Source: Inia geoffrensis
Taxonomy: Eukaryota > Chordata > Mammalia > Artiodactyla > Iniidae
Length of the DNA stretch: 64,000 nucleotides
Direction: 5' to 3'
Assembly: GCA_036417435.1 (NCBI GenBank)
Contig: CM070904.1
Coordinates: forward strand, 63,310,408 to 63,374,407
Shown: positions 45,730 through 57,744 of the stretch, in pieces
Layout of the letters: each line of letters begins with the position of its first letter
Numbering within the stretch: the first letter of the stretch is position 1
Program-made: the position numbers and the translations under genes
The notes under the pieces: generated by a model
The model's database searches: none
What the model was told of the DNA's origin: nothing
Seen by the model: only the letters and a program-made list of their open reading frames with translations

Positions 45730-48304
45730 CTAGCAAAAGGATTCTTTTCAGGTAGAAAATGATTTAAAGATGCGTTTTTCTTTTCCAAAGACAGACTTTT
45801 CAATTGAATAGGAATTTCTGCCTTTTTACTTTTTCTTTTACTTTAATTTGCTGGAAGTTAATTTCCAAATGTTTTAAAATTAAACATTGTGAAAGATTGC
45901 ATAGAATATATTTTACTCCTTACTCTTAAGGGATCTTGTACTATCAAGAAGATTACAAGGTGAGGCTAAGCTGGTGGTTTTCATTCTAGCCTCTGTTAGT
46001 CCCTGTCACCAAACTACCACATAATTTGGAGCATTTGCCAGTGTTGGCTCAAGAGAGGCCAGTCGAGACACTAATAGATGCATTTTCTCCATGAGTACAC
46101 CCTTGGATCACACATAGAATTCCTATTAATAGCAATGAGAGTTAAACTTGTAAATCCCTTATGCACTGATGGGAGAATAGACCTTTTAGTTTACTTAGCC
46201 ATCTTCCAGTTATTTGGCACTTTCCCCATCCCTTGTGAGTTCTCCAACATTTTCATTAAAGGCTTTTCTATTTTCTATTCTGCTTCATTCAGTTTGGGTT
46301 GTAATTCACGTTGGCCTGATGCCTTGGCAGCAATGAATAATTCTAATTGCCTCACTATCTATCTAGTCTGGCCTAATCATAAAGCCTTTCAACTTTTCAT
46401 TCAAGCTTCCAGCAGTATCAACTTCATGGGTCACAAACTTCCCACTCATATCCTTTTATTGCATTTTAGCTGCTTACCTCTTATGTTTTTAAGGAACTCC
46501 AGAGAGTTCATCATTATTTCATTCCTTTTCTTTTATACCATCTTATCCTTTCTGTAAAATTAAAGCAAGCACTGCAGAAACCTAAAGATGCAGGGCGACT
46601 TTTGTCCAGACATTGTATCAGAAGAGCTAGATACCCTAGTTCTCATCTATTTTAGTTAGTTATAGTAAAGGGTTAGAAACTAGAAAAGTTTTAAGTATTC
46701 TTCCATGTCTATTCTGTCACCTCCACTTCCCTGTCTATCTACTGAAATACACATTTTTCTTTTCTGATCCTAAAGATCGATATCGTATGAGAACCATAAT
46801 GGTATGCTGAAAACAAAGGTCCTGCTTTGAACTCTTGTGAATTTTTGGCAGACAGGGAGGCTTCTCTAGTACTCTATATAGTAAGGGTGTTCTGTTTTGA
46901 ATCTGTATAGCAATGCTTAATGCTTATTTTAGAGATTTTGCAGGAACCTTTCTCATATGGTAAAAAAAGAAAATTGTGTTTTAAAGATCCCCAAAAGGCT
47001 TAAAAGGAAAGAAACACATATTCATTGATTATGAAATAATTTATTTTTCCTTCTTCCTTCTCCTTTAAAAAAGTATTCTAAACATTTTGAAATCTTATTG
47101 TTATAGAAAATTTCAAATATTTCATAATAGTATATAATGAATTCCCATTTATGCATCTATTGATAGATCTAGGGGCTTTAACAGATTCAGGTTGGAGTTT
47201 TGTGATAAGACTAGTACTTTAAATGTGATATTGTGTACTTCTGTAATACCTGTTTGTCTCTCTTTTGTCAGTCAAAAGAGATGTCTCTTTTGTCTCCCTT
47301 TATCAGCCAAGATGATTATTGCCTAGGACCATTAATTCATTAGAGTTTACAAAATGGGATTTTAAAATTCTATCATTGCTTCATTTATTACCTAGAATAC
47401 TTATATAAAGCATTACAGTGCCTTGTTTGGTTACAACAAGGTAAATGAATCCTCTCCCTTTATTTGCCAGTTTTCAAAATAATAAGTTGGTTCATCAGTA
47501 TTTTCCATAGGTGACCAGTGAGTTGTTTTCTTTTATCATTATAAACACATGGATTTAAACTTGTTGGTGTGTTACAGTCTATTGTAGTTATTATCAGTTT
47601 GTCCCATCTTTGCCCCATGAATGGCTTGTTCAGTGTAAATCTTGAGTGCTTTTGAAAGAACTCCTATAGCCTTTGATAACATCTTTTCCTTCCTTGTATA
47701 ACAAGATATTTTAGTCTTATCTTCAATTCTAAATGGTTCATCTAAATTCCATTTCCCTCCCCTTACATGGAGTCAATTAGTTCCCTAATGAGCTATAGTT
47801 CATTTTAGTATGAATTGGGAGTTAGAAACCACAGACTGAATGCTAAAGGTGCTCATTGCTACTGGATTGGTCCTTTCAGGAGTCTGTGCTAGGGAATTTT
47901 ATACACACATGCACACACACACAACACACGTAATAAGAGTATAAAATAAAACACATCATGGGTTTGTACTAATACTTCCAATTTCAGTGAAGGACTGTAG
48001 CATTTTAATTTAACCATCTTTAGTCTTAGATTTGTAATGGCTTTCCCTTATACTGAAAACCTCTTTTCCCTCTCCTAGTGAAATCTCTGTTCCCTACCTT
48101 ATTAACCTAATTATTTGCTTAACCCTCATAATGTACTCACAAGGGTCTCATAATAAAAATACCAGCAGCACTACTAACAACATGATCACTGAAAGCAGTT
48201 TAAGATTTTATTACAGTTCTTTCCATCCTTAGAATATATACCATTAAGTATGTCAAATCACTATGTTTTAAAGTCACGCGGATTGTTCCTTTCTTGATGG
48301 TTGT
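45730..48304. other. Intergenic sequence, mostly unassigned
   Basis: No gene recognised. A 159-codon plus-strand frame at 46078-46557 is discussed under findings. The part around 47080-47200 (aaatttcaaatatttcataa ... gaattcccatttatgcatct) may be an old L1 fragment. A CA-rich patch lies at about 47902-47928. Confidence 0.45.
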
Positions 48305-48620
48305 ACCATCAAGTAATGTGGTAGGCAGAGCAATGTCCTTCCTAAGATATCTATGTCCTAAACTCTGGAACCTATGAATATGTTATCTTACATGGCAAAA
48401 GAGATGTTACAGATGTGATTTTAAGAGCTTGAGATGGGGAGATTTTCTTGTATTATCCGGGTGGGCCTAATGTAATTACAGGGGTCCTTAAAAATGCAAG
48501 AAGCAGAACAGGAGGCTGGAGTGATGTGATGTGAGAAGGAATCAACATACCCTTGCTGGCTTGAAGACAGAAGGGAGCCAGTGACAATATGTGGTATTGT
48601 TTTCTCATAACTAGAATACC
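48305..48620 (+). mobile_element. MaLR (MLT1-like) LTR fragment
   Basis: ctatgtcctaaactctggaa, cctatgaatatgttatctta, catggcaaaagagatgttac, tatccgggtgggcctaatgt, aattacaggggtccttaaaa and gaagcagaacaggaggctgg follow, in order, an abundant mammalian non-autonomous ERVL-MaLR type LTR. It is a solo, decayed LTR piece with no coding content. The subfamily label is tentative. Confidence 0.6.
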
Positions 48621-49359
48621 CAGGTCTGGTAACCAAAGGCTTGAAGGTGTGAGCATTTTGCTTGTTGCAAGTATATGTAATTGCAAGTTTTGGTACAAGG
48701 GAGTTAGTGTATATTGCAAAATATAGCAACCATGCTTATAATTCCAGGTTTTGGTACAAGGGAGGATTGATTGTTCATTTGAAGGTGGCATCTGACTCTT
48801 CACTCTTAGCATGGTTAATTGAACATTAAAAACATTATTGATAGCTTTGAGTGGTAATCAATGGTTATGGACTCTTCCCTTGAGACTTCATGTCTGTCAG
48901 TTGGAGGGATTTTTCCGTTAGACTAGCTTCAGGCTCCATACACGGCTTCAGACATTTTCTCCCTCTATTCCCCAGATACTTCCAGTGTAGGAAGTATCAT
49001 CATGCAATGTGACTTCTGTGTCTGTGCCTTCACTGAGTGAGTCAGAACAATGTGGGGTAGAAGTATTTCTGAAAAACCATTCCCATAGTGGTGTGGCTAG
49101 CAATAAGCCGTGGAAATTACCACAGATATATCCAATGAAATGTAATGTGTTCTTGATGCAACTTCCCTTTAGCAGGATCCTCAATATGCCTGCAGCCACT
49201 CCAACATTACCCAAAATGTGGTGGAGAATTTGGAGTGAAAAGAGACAGTGATCTTAACTAATTGTGGTTAAAATATATTACTTTTGCACATTTAACAAAA
49301 TCTTATTTCCATGCGAACCCATTCCTAAAACCTCTTCCAGGAATTTGGAAGGGGTTTGC
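48621..49359. other. Intergenic sequence between two LTR relics
   Basis: Contains a near-duplicated phrase, caagttttggtacaagggag (about 48683) and ccaggttttggtacaaggga (about 48746). Otherwise no element or gene is recognised. Confidence 0.45.
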
Positions 49360-50040
49360 ATTAGTTTCCTACTGCTGCAGTAACGAATTACCACAAACTC
49401 CGTTACTTAAACCAACACAAATTTATTATCTTACAGCTCTGGAGGTCAGAAGTTTGAAATGGGTTTCACTGGTTTAGAATCCAGATGTCAGCTGGATTGC
49501 ATTTCTTCTGGAGGCTCTGTGGCAGAATCAATTTCTTTGCCCTTTTCAGCTTCTAGAGGTGGGCTGTATTCTTGACTCCTGGTCCCCTTCATCCATCGTC
49601 AAAGCCAGTGACATAGCATTCAAGTCTTTTTTTTTTTTTTTCAGTACGCGGGCCTCTCACCGCCGCCGTGGCCTCTCCCGTCGCGGAGCACAGGCTCCGG
49701 ACTCGCAGGCTCAGCGGCCATGGCTCAGGGGCCCAGCCGCTCCACGGCATGTGGGATCTTCCCGGACCGGGGCACGAACCCGTGTCCCCTTCATCGGCAG
49801 GCGGACTCTCAACCACTGCGCCGCCAGGGAAGCCCTCAAGTCTTTCTTTTCGACTGTCATGCTCCTGCTTCCCTTTTATGAGTCCTTGTAGTTACATCAG
49901 GCCCCAAGACAACTTACTATCTCAAGATCCATAATTACATTTTCAAAGTTCCTTTTACCATGTAAGGTAGCATAGTCATAGGTTCTGGGAATTAGGGAAT
50001 GGACATCTTTGGGAGCCATTATTCAGCCTACCACAGGACA
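49360..50040 (-). mobile_element. MaLR (MLT1-like) LTR, minus strand, with nested SINE
   Basis: Begins gcattagtttcctactgctg, cagtaacgaattaccacaaa, with acaaatttattatcttacag and ctctggaggtcagaagtttg. This is the reverse complement of the 3' portion of the LTR type seen at 48305. It resumes after a SINE (49630-49835) with caggccccaagacaacttac. It carries no viral genes. Confidence 0.65.
49630..49835 (-). mobile_element. CHR-type SINE, minus strand
   Basis: T-run, then cagtacgcgggcctctcacc, ending gccgccagggaagccc. The target-site duplication tcaagtcttt is at 49620-49629 and 49836-49845. It has a small extra cgc unit (ccgccgccgtgg). Inserted into the older LTR. Confidence 0.94.
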
Positions 50041-50604
50041 GGTGCAGAGCCCTGAAACTGAGGAAGCATTGTTTTTTTTTAGTTTCACAGTAAATCTGTC
50101 TCTGTCCTTTAGTAAGTGTTCTTCATACAGATCCTATAGGGTCCTTGTTAAATGTGTTTTAACTATTCTGTATTTTATTGTCACAATTATAAATAAATAG
50201 CTTTTTTTTCCCCATTTCCATTTCTAGATGGTTATGCGGGTATAGAGAAGAGTCATTAATTTTTATATGTTTCTACTTAAATATGGAATTAGAAAGCCAT
50301 ACCACATTTCCTTATTAATTCTAGTGTGTTATTGTCACTAGAATCGCATATGCTTCATAGGTGTATATATTGTCAGCAAAAGGATTGTTTTATCTTGTCC
50401 TTAACAATTATTTAATTTATTTTTTTTCTTATTGTATTCAGTCTTCACCTAATGCCCAGGTCTTGCTGAAAAATTTTCTACTTTAGTTTCAGATTATTAT
50501 TAGATTTTTCATAGTAGTATGCCTCTTCTATTCCAAAACTCTTATTTAGCACTATTACAATTTTTTTGTCAATTTGTTATTATCTAAATGAATAATTATA
50601 AACT
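50041..50604. other. Intergenic sequence, no recognised element
   Basis: AT-rich spacer between the LTR and the MER20-like element. No gene. Confidence 0.5.
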
Positions 50605-50822
50605 ATATTGATTTTCAACCTGGGTCCAATTTTGCACCCCTAGGGAACATTTGGCAATGTCTGGAGACGTTGATTTTCATGACTAGGGAAGGGAGATGCT
50701 ACTGGCATCTAGAGGGCAGAAGCCAGAGTCATGCTAAACATCCCACAATGCACAGGTCACCCTCTCACCCCTGAAACAAATAATGATCTGGTCCATGTGC
50801 CAAAACTGAGAAACCCCGAGAG
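50605..50822 (+). mobile_element. MER20 (hAT-Charlie) element
   Basis: ttttcaacctgggtccaatt, acatttggcaatgtctggag, tgctactggcatctagaggg, gctaaacatcccacaatgca and the end ctgagaaaccccg match MER20 along its length. It is a well-preserved copy of about 218 bp. Confidence 0.8.
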
Positions 50823-50839
50823 TATTATAAGGTTCATTG

Positions 50840-53127
50840 CTTACCTCTCTTTCTGTTCTCTTCATTTTCTTATACCTTAAGGTCATTATTCAGATGCATG
50901 TGTTGTTTTTAGATTACTGTCTTCATTTTTTTTCTCTTGAATGGCTTATGTTGATGATATATTCTCTGCATTCTTATATATCTGCAAACATCTTTATTTT
51001 GCTTGGCAAGTGAATGATATAATTTTTTTCCATTGTAAATAACTTGTTTTTGAATGATATCTTGGCTAGGTATAGGATTTTTGAATTGCATTCCCTTACA
51101 GCATTCTGTCAATGTTGTATTTTTTCTGTTTCCCAATGTTGTTGGTGCCAATCTGATTTTTTTCCATTATAAATAGCATTTAGTTCTGAGGCTTGGTGTA
51201 TAGTTCTTTTTATTTGTGAAACTTGAGATTTTTACTAGGATATGCCTAGGTATATTCCCTCTTTTCCTCCCTCCCTCCCTCCCTCCTTTCCTTCCGTAAT
51301 CAGTGAACTCTTTCAGTTGTAGGCTTGATTTCTTTTTTTTTTTAATTCCAGGGTAAGTTTCTTCTTTAATTTCTTGAATTATTACCCCTCTTCCATTCTC
51401 CAGTTTCTTCTTCTGGGGTTTCTGTTATTCGTATTTTAAGATCTGTTCTCCAACTTTCTAAACTTTTCTCTCAAGATTTTTGGGTTTTTTTTGTATTTTT
51501 TTCTCTAAGTCAAACAATAAGCTCTTTTTAAAATAAATTGAGATATAATTTACATACAGTGAAATATACAGATTTTAAGTGCTCAGATGTGTAAGTTTTG
51601 ACATATGTATACACACATGTAACCCACATCTTGTCAAGATACAGAACATTTTTATCATCCTAGAAACATCCCTCATCTCCCTTCCCAGACATTTCCAAGT
51701 CACCCTGCCAGGCAAGCACTCTTCTGATTTCCTTCACCTTAGATTAGTTTTGCCTGTACTAGAACGGAATGTAAATAGAATCACACTCTCTGGCTTCTTT
51801 AACTGAGGAAGATGTGTTTTGAGGTTCATCTATGGGTGTTGCATGTATCAGTAGTTTGTTTCTTTTTATTGCTTAGCAGTATTCTGTATGGATATAGTGT
51901 TGGAGATTTAGTTTATTTCCATTTTGTACTGTTATAAATAAGGTTCCTATGAACATCACTGTGAAAGATTTTTGTGCACATGTTTTTATTTCTCTTGGGT
52001 AAATATGTAGAAGTAGAATTGTTAGGTTCTAGGGTAAGCACATGTTTAACTTTATGAAAAACTTCCAGACTAATTTCCAAAATAGTGGGAATATAAGATG
52101 GTACAAGCACTTTGGAAATTGCTTTGGGAACTTTATTGAAAATCAATTGGTCATATCATCATGGCTGTATTCAGAACTCACTATTTTGTTTCATTAATCT
52201 ATTTATCTTTAATTTTTTTTCTATGTCTTTACATCAATTCCACACTGTTTTAATTACTGTAGCTCTATAATAAGTCTTGAAATCAGGAGGGTAAGTCCTC
52301 CAGCTTTGTTCTTTTTCAAGATTGTTTGACTCTTTTAGGTTCTTTACATTTCCACTTGAATTTTAGAACCATCTTGTCAATTTCTGTAGAAAAGCCTCCT
52401 GTGAATCTATAGATAAATATATATTAATATAATAATATTCAGTCTTTCAATCAATGATGATGGTATATGTCTCTATTTATTGGCCTCCTTTAATTTCTAT
52501 CAGATATGTTTTATAGTTTTCAGAGTAGAAGTCTTCTGCATATTTTGTTAAATTTATCCTTACATACTTTTTCTATTGTAAATGACATTGATTTTTAAAT
52601 TTCTATGTTTTTTTTAGATTTATTTTTTATTGAGGTAACATTGGTTTATAGCATTATATGTTTCATGTGTACAATATTATATTTCTACTTCTGTATACCC
52701 TACAGCATGCTCACTACCAAAAATGTGTTTCCATCTGTCACCGTACAGTTGATCCCCTTTACACATTTCACTCTCCCCTCCCTTGTCCCTTCTCCTCTGG
52801 TAACTGCTGCTTTGTTCTCTATTATCTTTGTGTTTGTTTTTGTTTGTTCATTTATTTTGTTTGTTTGTTTCTAATATTTTCACATACTGAAATCATACAG
52901 TATTTTTCTTTATTCATCTGACTTTTTTCACTTAGCATAATACCCTCAAGGTCTATCATTGTCACAAATGGCAAGATTTCATAACTTTTTTTATGGCTGA
53001 GTAGTATTCCATTGTGTGTATGTACATACGTATGTACATATGTATATAAACATAAGTTTATGGATAAAGATATTTTATATAGTTATAAAATATATATTAT
53101 ACAAATAAAATTATAAATTTATATTGC

Positions 53128-53158
<31 letters not shown>

Positions 53159-53590
53159 TATAAAGCAACTTCTTTATCCATTTGTCCATTGATGGGCACT
53201 TAGGTTGTTTCCATATCTTGGCTATTGTAAATAATGCTGTGATGAACATAAAGGTGCATATATTTTTTCAAATTAGTGTTTTCTTATTCTTTGGTTAAAT
53301 ACCCTGAAGTGGGATAGCTGGGTCATACATGGTAGTTCTATTCTTAATTTTTTGAGGAATCTCCATGATGGCTTCTGTAGTGGCTGCATCAGTTTACATT
53401 CCCAGCAACAGTGTGTGTGGGTTCCTTTTTCTCCATATCCTTGCCAACAGTTGTTATTTCTTGCCTAAAATTTCTTTTTCCAATCATTTATTTCTAGTAG
53501 ATAGAAAACTATAACCACTGACCTTGTATTTTGCATTCTTGCTAAATCCATTAATTAGCTCTAATAGACTTTTTAAAAAGATTACTTAGG
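50840..53590 (-). mobile_element. Minus-strand L1 fragments (two or more)
   Basis: Segments characteristic of antisense L1 follow one another. These are tggctaggtataggattttt (51067), aattgagatataatttacat (51537, an L1 3' end), ttattgaggtaacattggtt (52631, a second L1 3' end), and agtagtattccattgtgtgt followed by ttaggttgtttccatatctt. Two separate 3' ends mean at least two insertions. All frames are broken; the longer open frames are by-products of T-rich DNA. A (TA)n patch lies at about 53128-53155. Confidence 0.7.
53128..53155. repeat. (TA)n microsatellite
   Basis: About 14 TA units inside the L1-derived block, within a wider AT-only stretch from about 53080. Confidence 0.9.
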
Positions 53591-54022
53591 GGGACTTCCC
53601 TGGTGGTGCAGTGGTTAAGAATCCACCTACCAGTGCAGGAGACATGGGATTGATCCCTGGTCCAGGAGGATACCACACGCTGTGGAGCAGCTAAGCCCAT
53701 GCAGCACAGCTACTGAGCCTGCACTCTGAAGCCCACGAGCCACAACTACTGAGCCCGTGTGCTGCAACTCCTGAAGCCCCAGAGCCCTAGAGCCTGTGCA
53801 CCCCGACTACTGAGCCTATGCGCCGCAACTGTTGAAGCCCGTGTGCTCTAGGGCCTGCGTGCTGCGACTACTGAAGGCTGCGTGCCTAGAGCCCGTGCTC
53901 CGTAAGAGAAGCCACCACAATGAGAAGCCTGTGCACGCAATGAAGAGTAGCCCCTGCTTGCCGCAACTAGAGGAAGCCCGCGTGCGGCAATGACGACCCA
54001 ATGCAGGCAAAAAAAAGAAAAA
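53591..54022 (+). mobile_element. Long CHR-type SINE with multiple internal modules
   Basis: A 432-bp element starting gggacttccctggtggtgca, with five or so imperfect copies of a module around cgactactgagcc...gcaact...gaagcc, and an A/G-rich tail. The target-site duplication aaaaagattacttagg is at 53575-53590 and 54023-54038. It has inserted into the antisense L1 block. Confidence 0.93.
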
Positions 54023-54038
54023 AAAAAGATTACTTAGG

Positions 54039-56051
54039 ATTTTCTGTGTAGATGATTTCAGTGGCAAAAAACACACTTTTGCTTCTTCCTTTACAATCTG
54101 TTTGCCTTTTACTTCTTTTTCATGTCTTATTGTACTTGCTGGGATCTTAGTACTATGTCAAAAAGTGTTGCAAGTATTTAATTCTAAGATTTAATTCTAG
54201 GATTAAATACTTTTTCTTCTTTAGTCTGCTAAGTTTTGCATTAAATACATTCAATATTGATTTTCAAATATTGAACCAACCTTATGTCCCTGGGATAAAC
54301 TCCAAATGATAATCATGCTTTATTATTTTTATTTCATAGCTCTGGGTTCAATTTGCTAATATTTTGCTAGTGTATTTTTGTGTCTATTTTCATAAATGAT
54401 ATTAGTTTGTAGTTTTCTTGTAATATTTTTAAATGGCTGTGATGTCCAACTATAGGAAAATACCATAGAAAACTTAGATAAAATAATAAAGGAAACACAA
54501 TGATAGTGGCTGTCTTTGGTTTTTAGGAATATAGGGTTTTTCTACTTTCCTGTATATTCAAAATATTTATATTATTTATGGCTTTTATAAAGTAATATAA
54601 AATATTTTTGTAATATAAAATTATTGTTATTATTTTTCTTTTCTTGTAATGTTTTTATCTGATTTTGGTACTGGAGGTATGCTGGCCTCTTGAAACAACT
54701 TGAGAAGTACTCCTTTCCTCTCTGTTTTCTGAAAATGTTTGTGTTAAGATTGGTATTTTTTCTCCTCACATGTTTCATAGTATTTACCAATGAAGCCATG
54801 TGGGCCTGGAATTATCTTTCTAGGAGGTTTTTAATTATAAATAAAAATTTAAAAATACATACAGGGCTATTTAGATTTAAAATTTTATTCTTGTGTCAGT
54901 TTTGGTAATTTGTGACTTTCAAGGACTTTGTCCTCTTCAGTTAAGTTGTTAAATTTGTTGTCATGAAGTTGTTCATGATATCCCATTATTATTTTTAATA
55001 TCTGTAATATCCATAGTAATGTCCCTCCTTTCATTTCTGATATTGGTAATTTGTGTTTTTTCTCTTCTTCTGTCTTGGCAGGGATTTATCAATTTAATTA
55101 ACCCTTCAAAAAATCAGCTTTTCATTTCATTGACTTTTTATATTATTTTCCCATTTTCTGTTTCATTACATTATTATTTACTTTTTTGTACTTTGAATTT
55201 TATTTTCTGTCTGCAGAATTCCTGGTTGAGTTTTTTTCCAGCATATAAGAGATGTGATTCTGTTCTTTTCTAGCTTGCATAGTTTCTGACAAGGGGTATG
55301 AATTTCTTATGATGGCTCCTCTATAAATAATGTCCTTTTTTTCTGGATGTTTTTAGGATTTTTTTCTTTATCATTTGTTTTCAACAATTTGATTATGATG
55401 TGCTTGGTGGTTTTCTTTGTGTTTATTCTACTTAGGGTTCATTGAGCTTCTAGTATCTAACAGTTTATATTTTCCGTCAATTTTGGAAAAATTTCACGCA
55501 TATCTACTTAATTTTTTTCTGCCACTTTTATTCAACTCAAAATAATTTATAATTTCCGCTGTGACTGCCTTTTTATACACTTACTTAGAAGTGTGTTGTT
55601 CAATTTTGAAATACTTAGGAATTTCCTATTTATCTTTTTGTTATTTTTTTCTAGATTAATTCTGTTATGGTCAGAGATCATACTTTGTATGATTTCAGTT
55701 CTTTCTAATTTTTGAAGATTTGCTTTATGGCCCAGGATATGGTCTATCTTGGTAAATGTTACAGGAATGTCGAGTAGAGAATTCTATAAATGTCAATTAG
55801 AATAAGGTGTTTAATAAGGTCTTCTATATACTAATGTTATTTCTACTTTTTCTATTAATTGTTAAGAGGAGTGTTGCAATCTTTATTATTTTAAATTTGT
55901 CTGCTTTTCCTTTGAGTTCTGTCAGTTTTTGCTTCATCTATTTTGAAGCTCTGTTTTTGCTAAATACTCATCTACAATTTTTATGTCTTAGTGAATTCAC
56001 ACTTTTATCATTATATAGTGCCCCTCTTTGTCCTTGGTAATATTTCTTGTT
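54039..56051 (-). mobile_element. Continuation of antisense L1 block
   Basis: ccaaccttatgtccctggga, ggtaatttgtgttttttctc, gatgtgcttggtggttttct and ttatggtcagagatcatact are antisense L1 ORF2-region phrases. The order suggests one long, decayed element interrupted by the SINE at 53591. Confidence 0.65.
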
Positions 56052-56065
56052 CTGAATTCTAATTT

Positions 56066-56267
56066 TTTTTTTCCTGCGGTACGCGGGCCTCTCCCTGCTG
56101 TGGCCTCTCCCGCTGCGGAGCACAGGCTCTGGACGCGCAGGCTCAGCGGCCATGGCTCACGGACCCAGCTGCTCCGTGGAATGTGGGATCTTCCCGGACC
56201 AGGGCATGAACCTGTGTCCCCTGCATCGGCAGGAAGATTCCCAACCACTGCACCACCAGGGAAGCCC
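56066..56267 (-). mobile_element. CHR-type SINE, minus strand
   Basis: Ends caccaccagggaagccc; the T-run is short. The 14-bp target-site duplication ctgaattctaattt is at 56052-56065 and 56268-56281. Confidence 0.94.
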
Positions 56268-56281
56268 CTGAATTCTAATTT

Positions 56282-56643
56282 ATATGCTATTACTATAGCC
56301 ACTCTAGCTATCTTTGGATTAACATTTTATTTTTCTACCCTTTTACTTTTAATCTACCTACCTGTTTATATTTAAAGTGGATTTTTTTTTTCAATAGTAC
56401 AAAAGCTGGGTCTTCCTTTTTTTCCCACAAGTGTGATAAGGTGATCTATGTCTTTTAATTGGTAGGTTTATACCATTTATATATAATGCAATTATTGATA
56501 TGTTTAGATTTAGGTCTGCCATTTTATTATGTGTTTTCAGTTTGCTGCCTCTTTTTTTGCTCCTGTGTTCCCTTTCTCTGCCATCTTTTCAGTTGTTTGG
56601 ATATTTTTCAGTGTTCCATTTTAATTCATCTGCTGACCTTTCA
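56282..56643 (-). mobile_element. Antisense L1-like stretch
   Basis: aagtgtgataaggtgatcta and ggtttataccatttatatat fit the antisense L1 segment that continues from 56051. Boundaries are uncertain. Confidence 0.45.
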
Positions 56644-56646
56644 TTA

Positions 56647-56668
<22 letters not shown>

Positions 56669-56700
<32 letters not shown>

Positions 56701-56890
56701 GGTACGCGGGCCTCTCACTGTTGTGGCCTCTCCTGTTGTGGAGCACAGGCTCCAGACGCACAGGCCCAGTGGCCATGGCTCATGGGCCCAGCCGCTTTGT
56801 GGCATGTGGGATCTTCCCGGACCAGGGCATGAGCCCATGTCCCCTGCATTGGCAGGCGGACTCTCAACCACTGCACCACCAGGGAAGCCC
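56669..56890 (-). mobile_element. CHR-type SINE, minus strand, adjoining (TA)n
   Basis: A (TA)n run (56644-56669) is followed by about 30 T residues and gcggtacgcgggcctctcac; the end is gcaccaccagggaagccc. The target-site duplication is obscured by the TA repeat. Confidence 0.93.
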
Positions 56891-57340
56891 TATATTTGTT
56901 TTTGTTAATTTTTTAGTGGTTTCTCTTAGGATCACAGTGTACATATCTAACCTTTCATAGTCTATTTAGCACTGTACCACTTTGAGTAAAATGTAGATAT
57001 CTTTTATATTTTCTCAGATGATTGTTATTCCTTTATTTATTTTTTTGTTCCTTTATTTTTTAAATTTGGGTTTCCCTTTCAGCCTGAAGATTTTTTTTTC
57101 AGTATTTCTTTTACAGCAGTTCTGCTGGTAAAAATATTCTTTTAGTTTTTCTTCATCTCAGAATGTCTTTTTCATCTTCACTTCTAAAGGATATTTTTGC
57201 TGGTTATAGAATTTTGAGTTCACAGTTCTTTTCTTTCATCACTTTAAAGACATTGCTTTACTGCCTTCCAGTTTCTATAGTTTCTGATGAAAAATTTGTA
57301 AATATTCAAATTGTTGTTCCTCTGTAAGTATGGCCCTCTA
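56891..57340 (-). mobile_element. Antisense L1-like stretch
   Basis: ttctgctggtaaaaatattc, tttttgctggttatagaatt and ttctatagtttctgatgaaa are antisense L1 phrases. Decayed. Confidence 0.5.
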
Positions 57341-57744
57341 CAGCCTCTGTGGGCTATAGTTCCAATTTAAGTTTAGTTTTCAAATGCTGACTTAGTGTGT
57401 CTTGCACATGAATCATCAAAGGATTAGTTGGAAATTTGGGTGGTGGTCTAAATCTTAGTTCAGTTCTTAAAGCCTTTCTAGGCTACCTTTGGATTTGTCC
57501 CATACATGAACATTTCAAAGGTAAATCCGTGATTTTGAGGTTCATATACAATATTTGAGGATCACCTTCTCTACCTCTGTCTTCTTTGGGAGTCTCCTTA
57601 CTCTCTTTTCCCTAAAGGGGTTCCTATTCCTTATTATTCTGGTCAGAAAGATGGAATTTATTTTGGAGTTGTAGTCAAGAATCTCACCCTTTTGCAGGTT
57701 GCCTGTCCCAGTTTTGATCACTTTTTACAATCTTACTACTTTCT
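57341..57744. other. Unassigned sequence inside the L1 block
   Basis: No recognised gene. Possibly part of an old L1 5' region in antisense orientation, but I could not support this from specific motifs. Confidence 0.35.
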
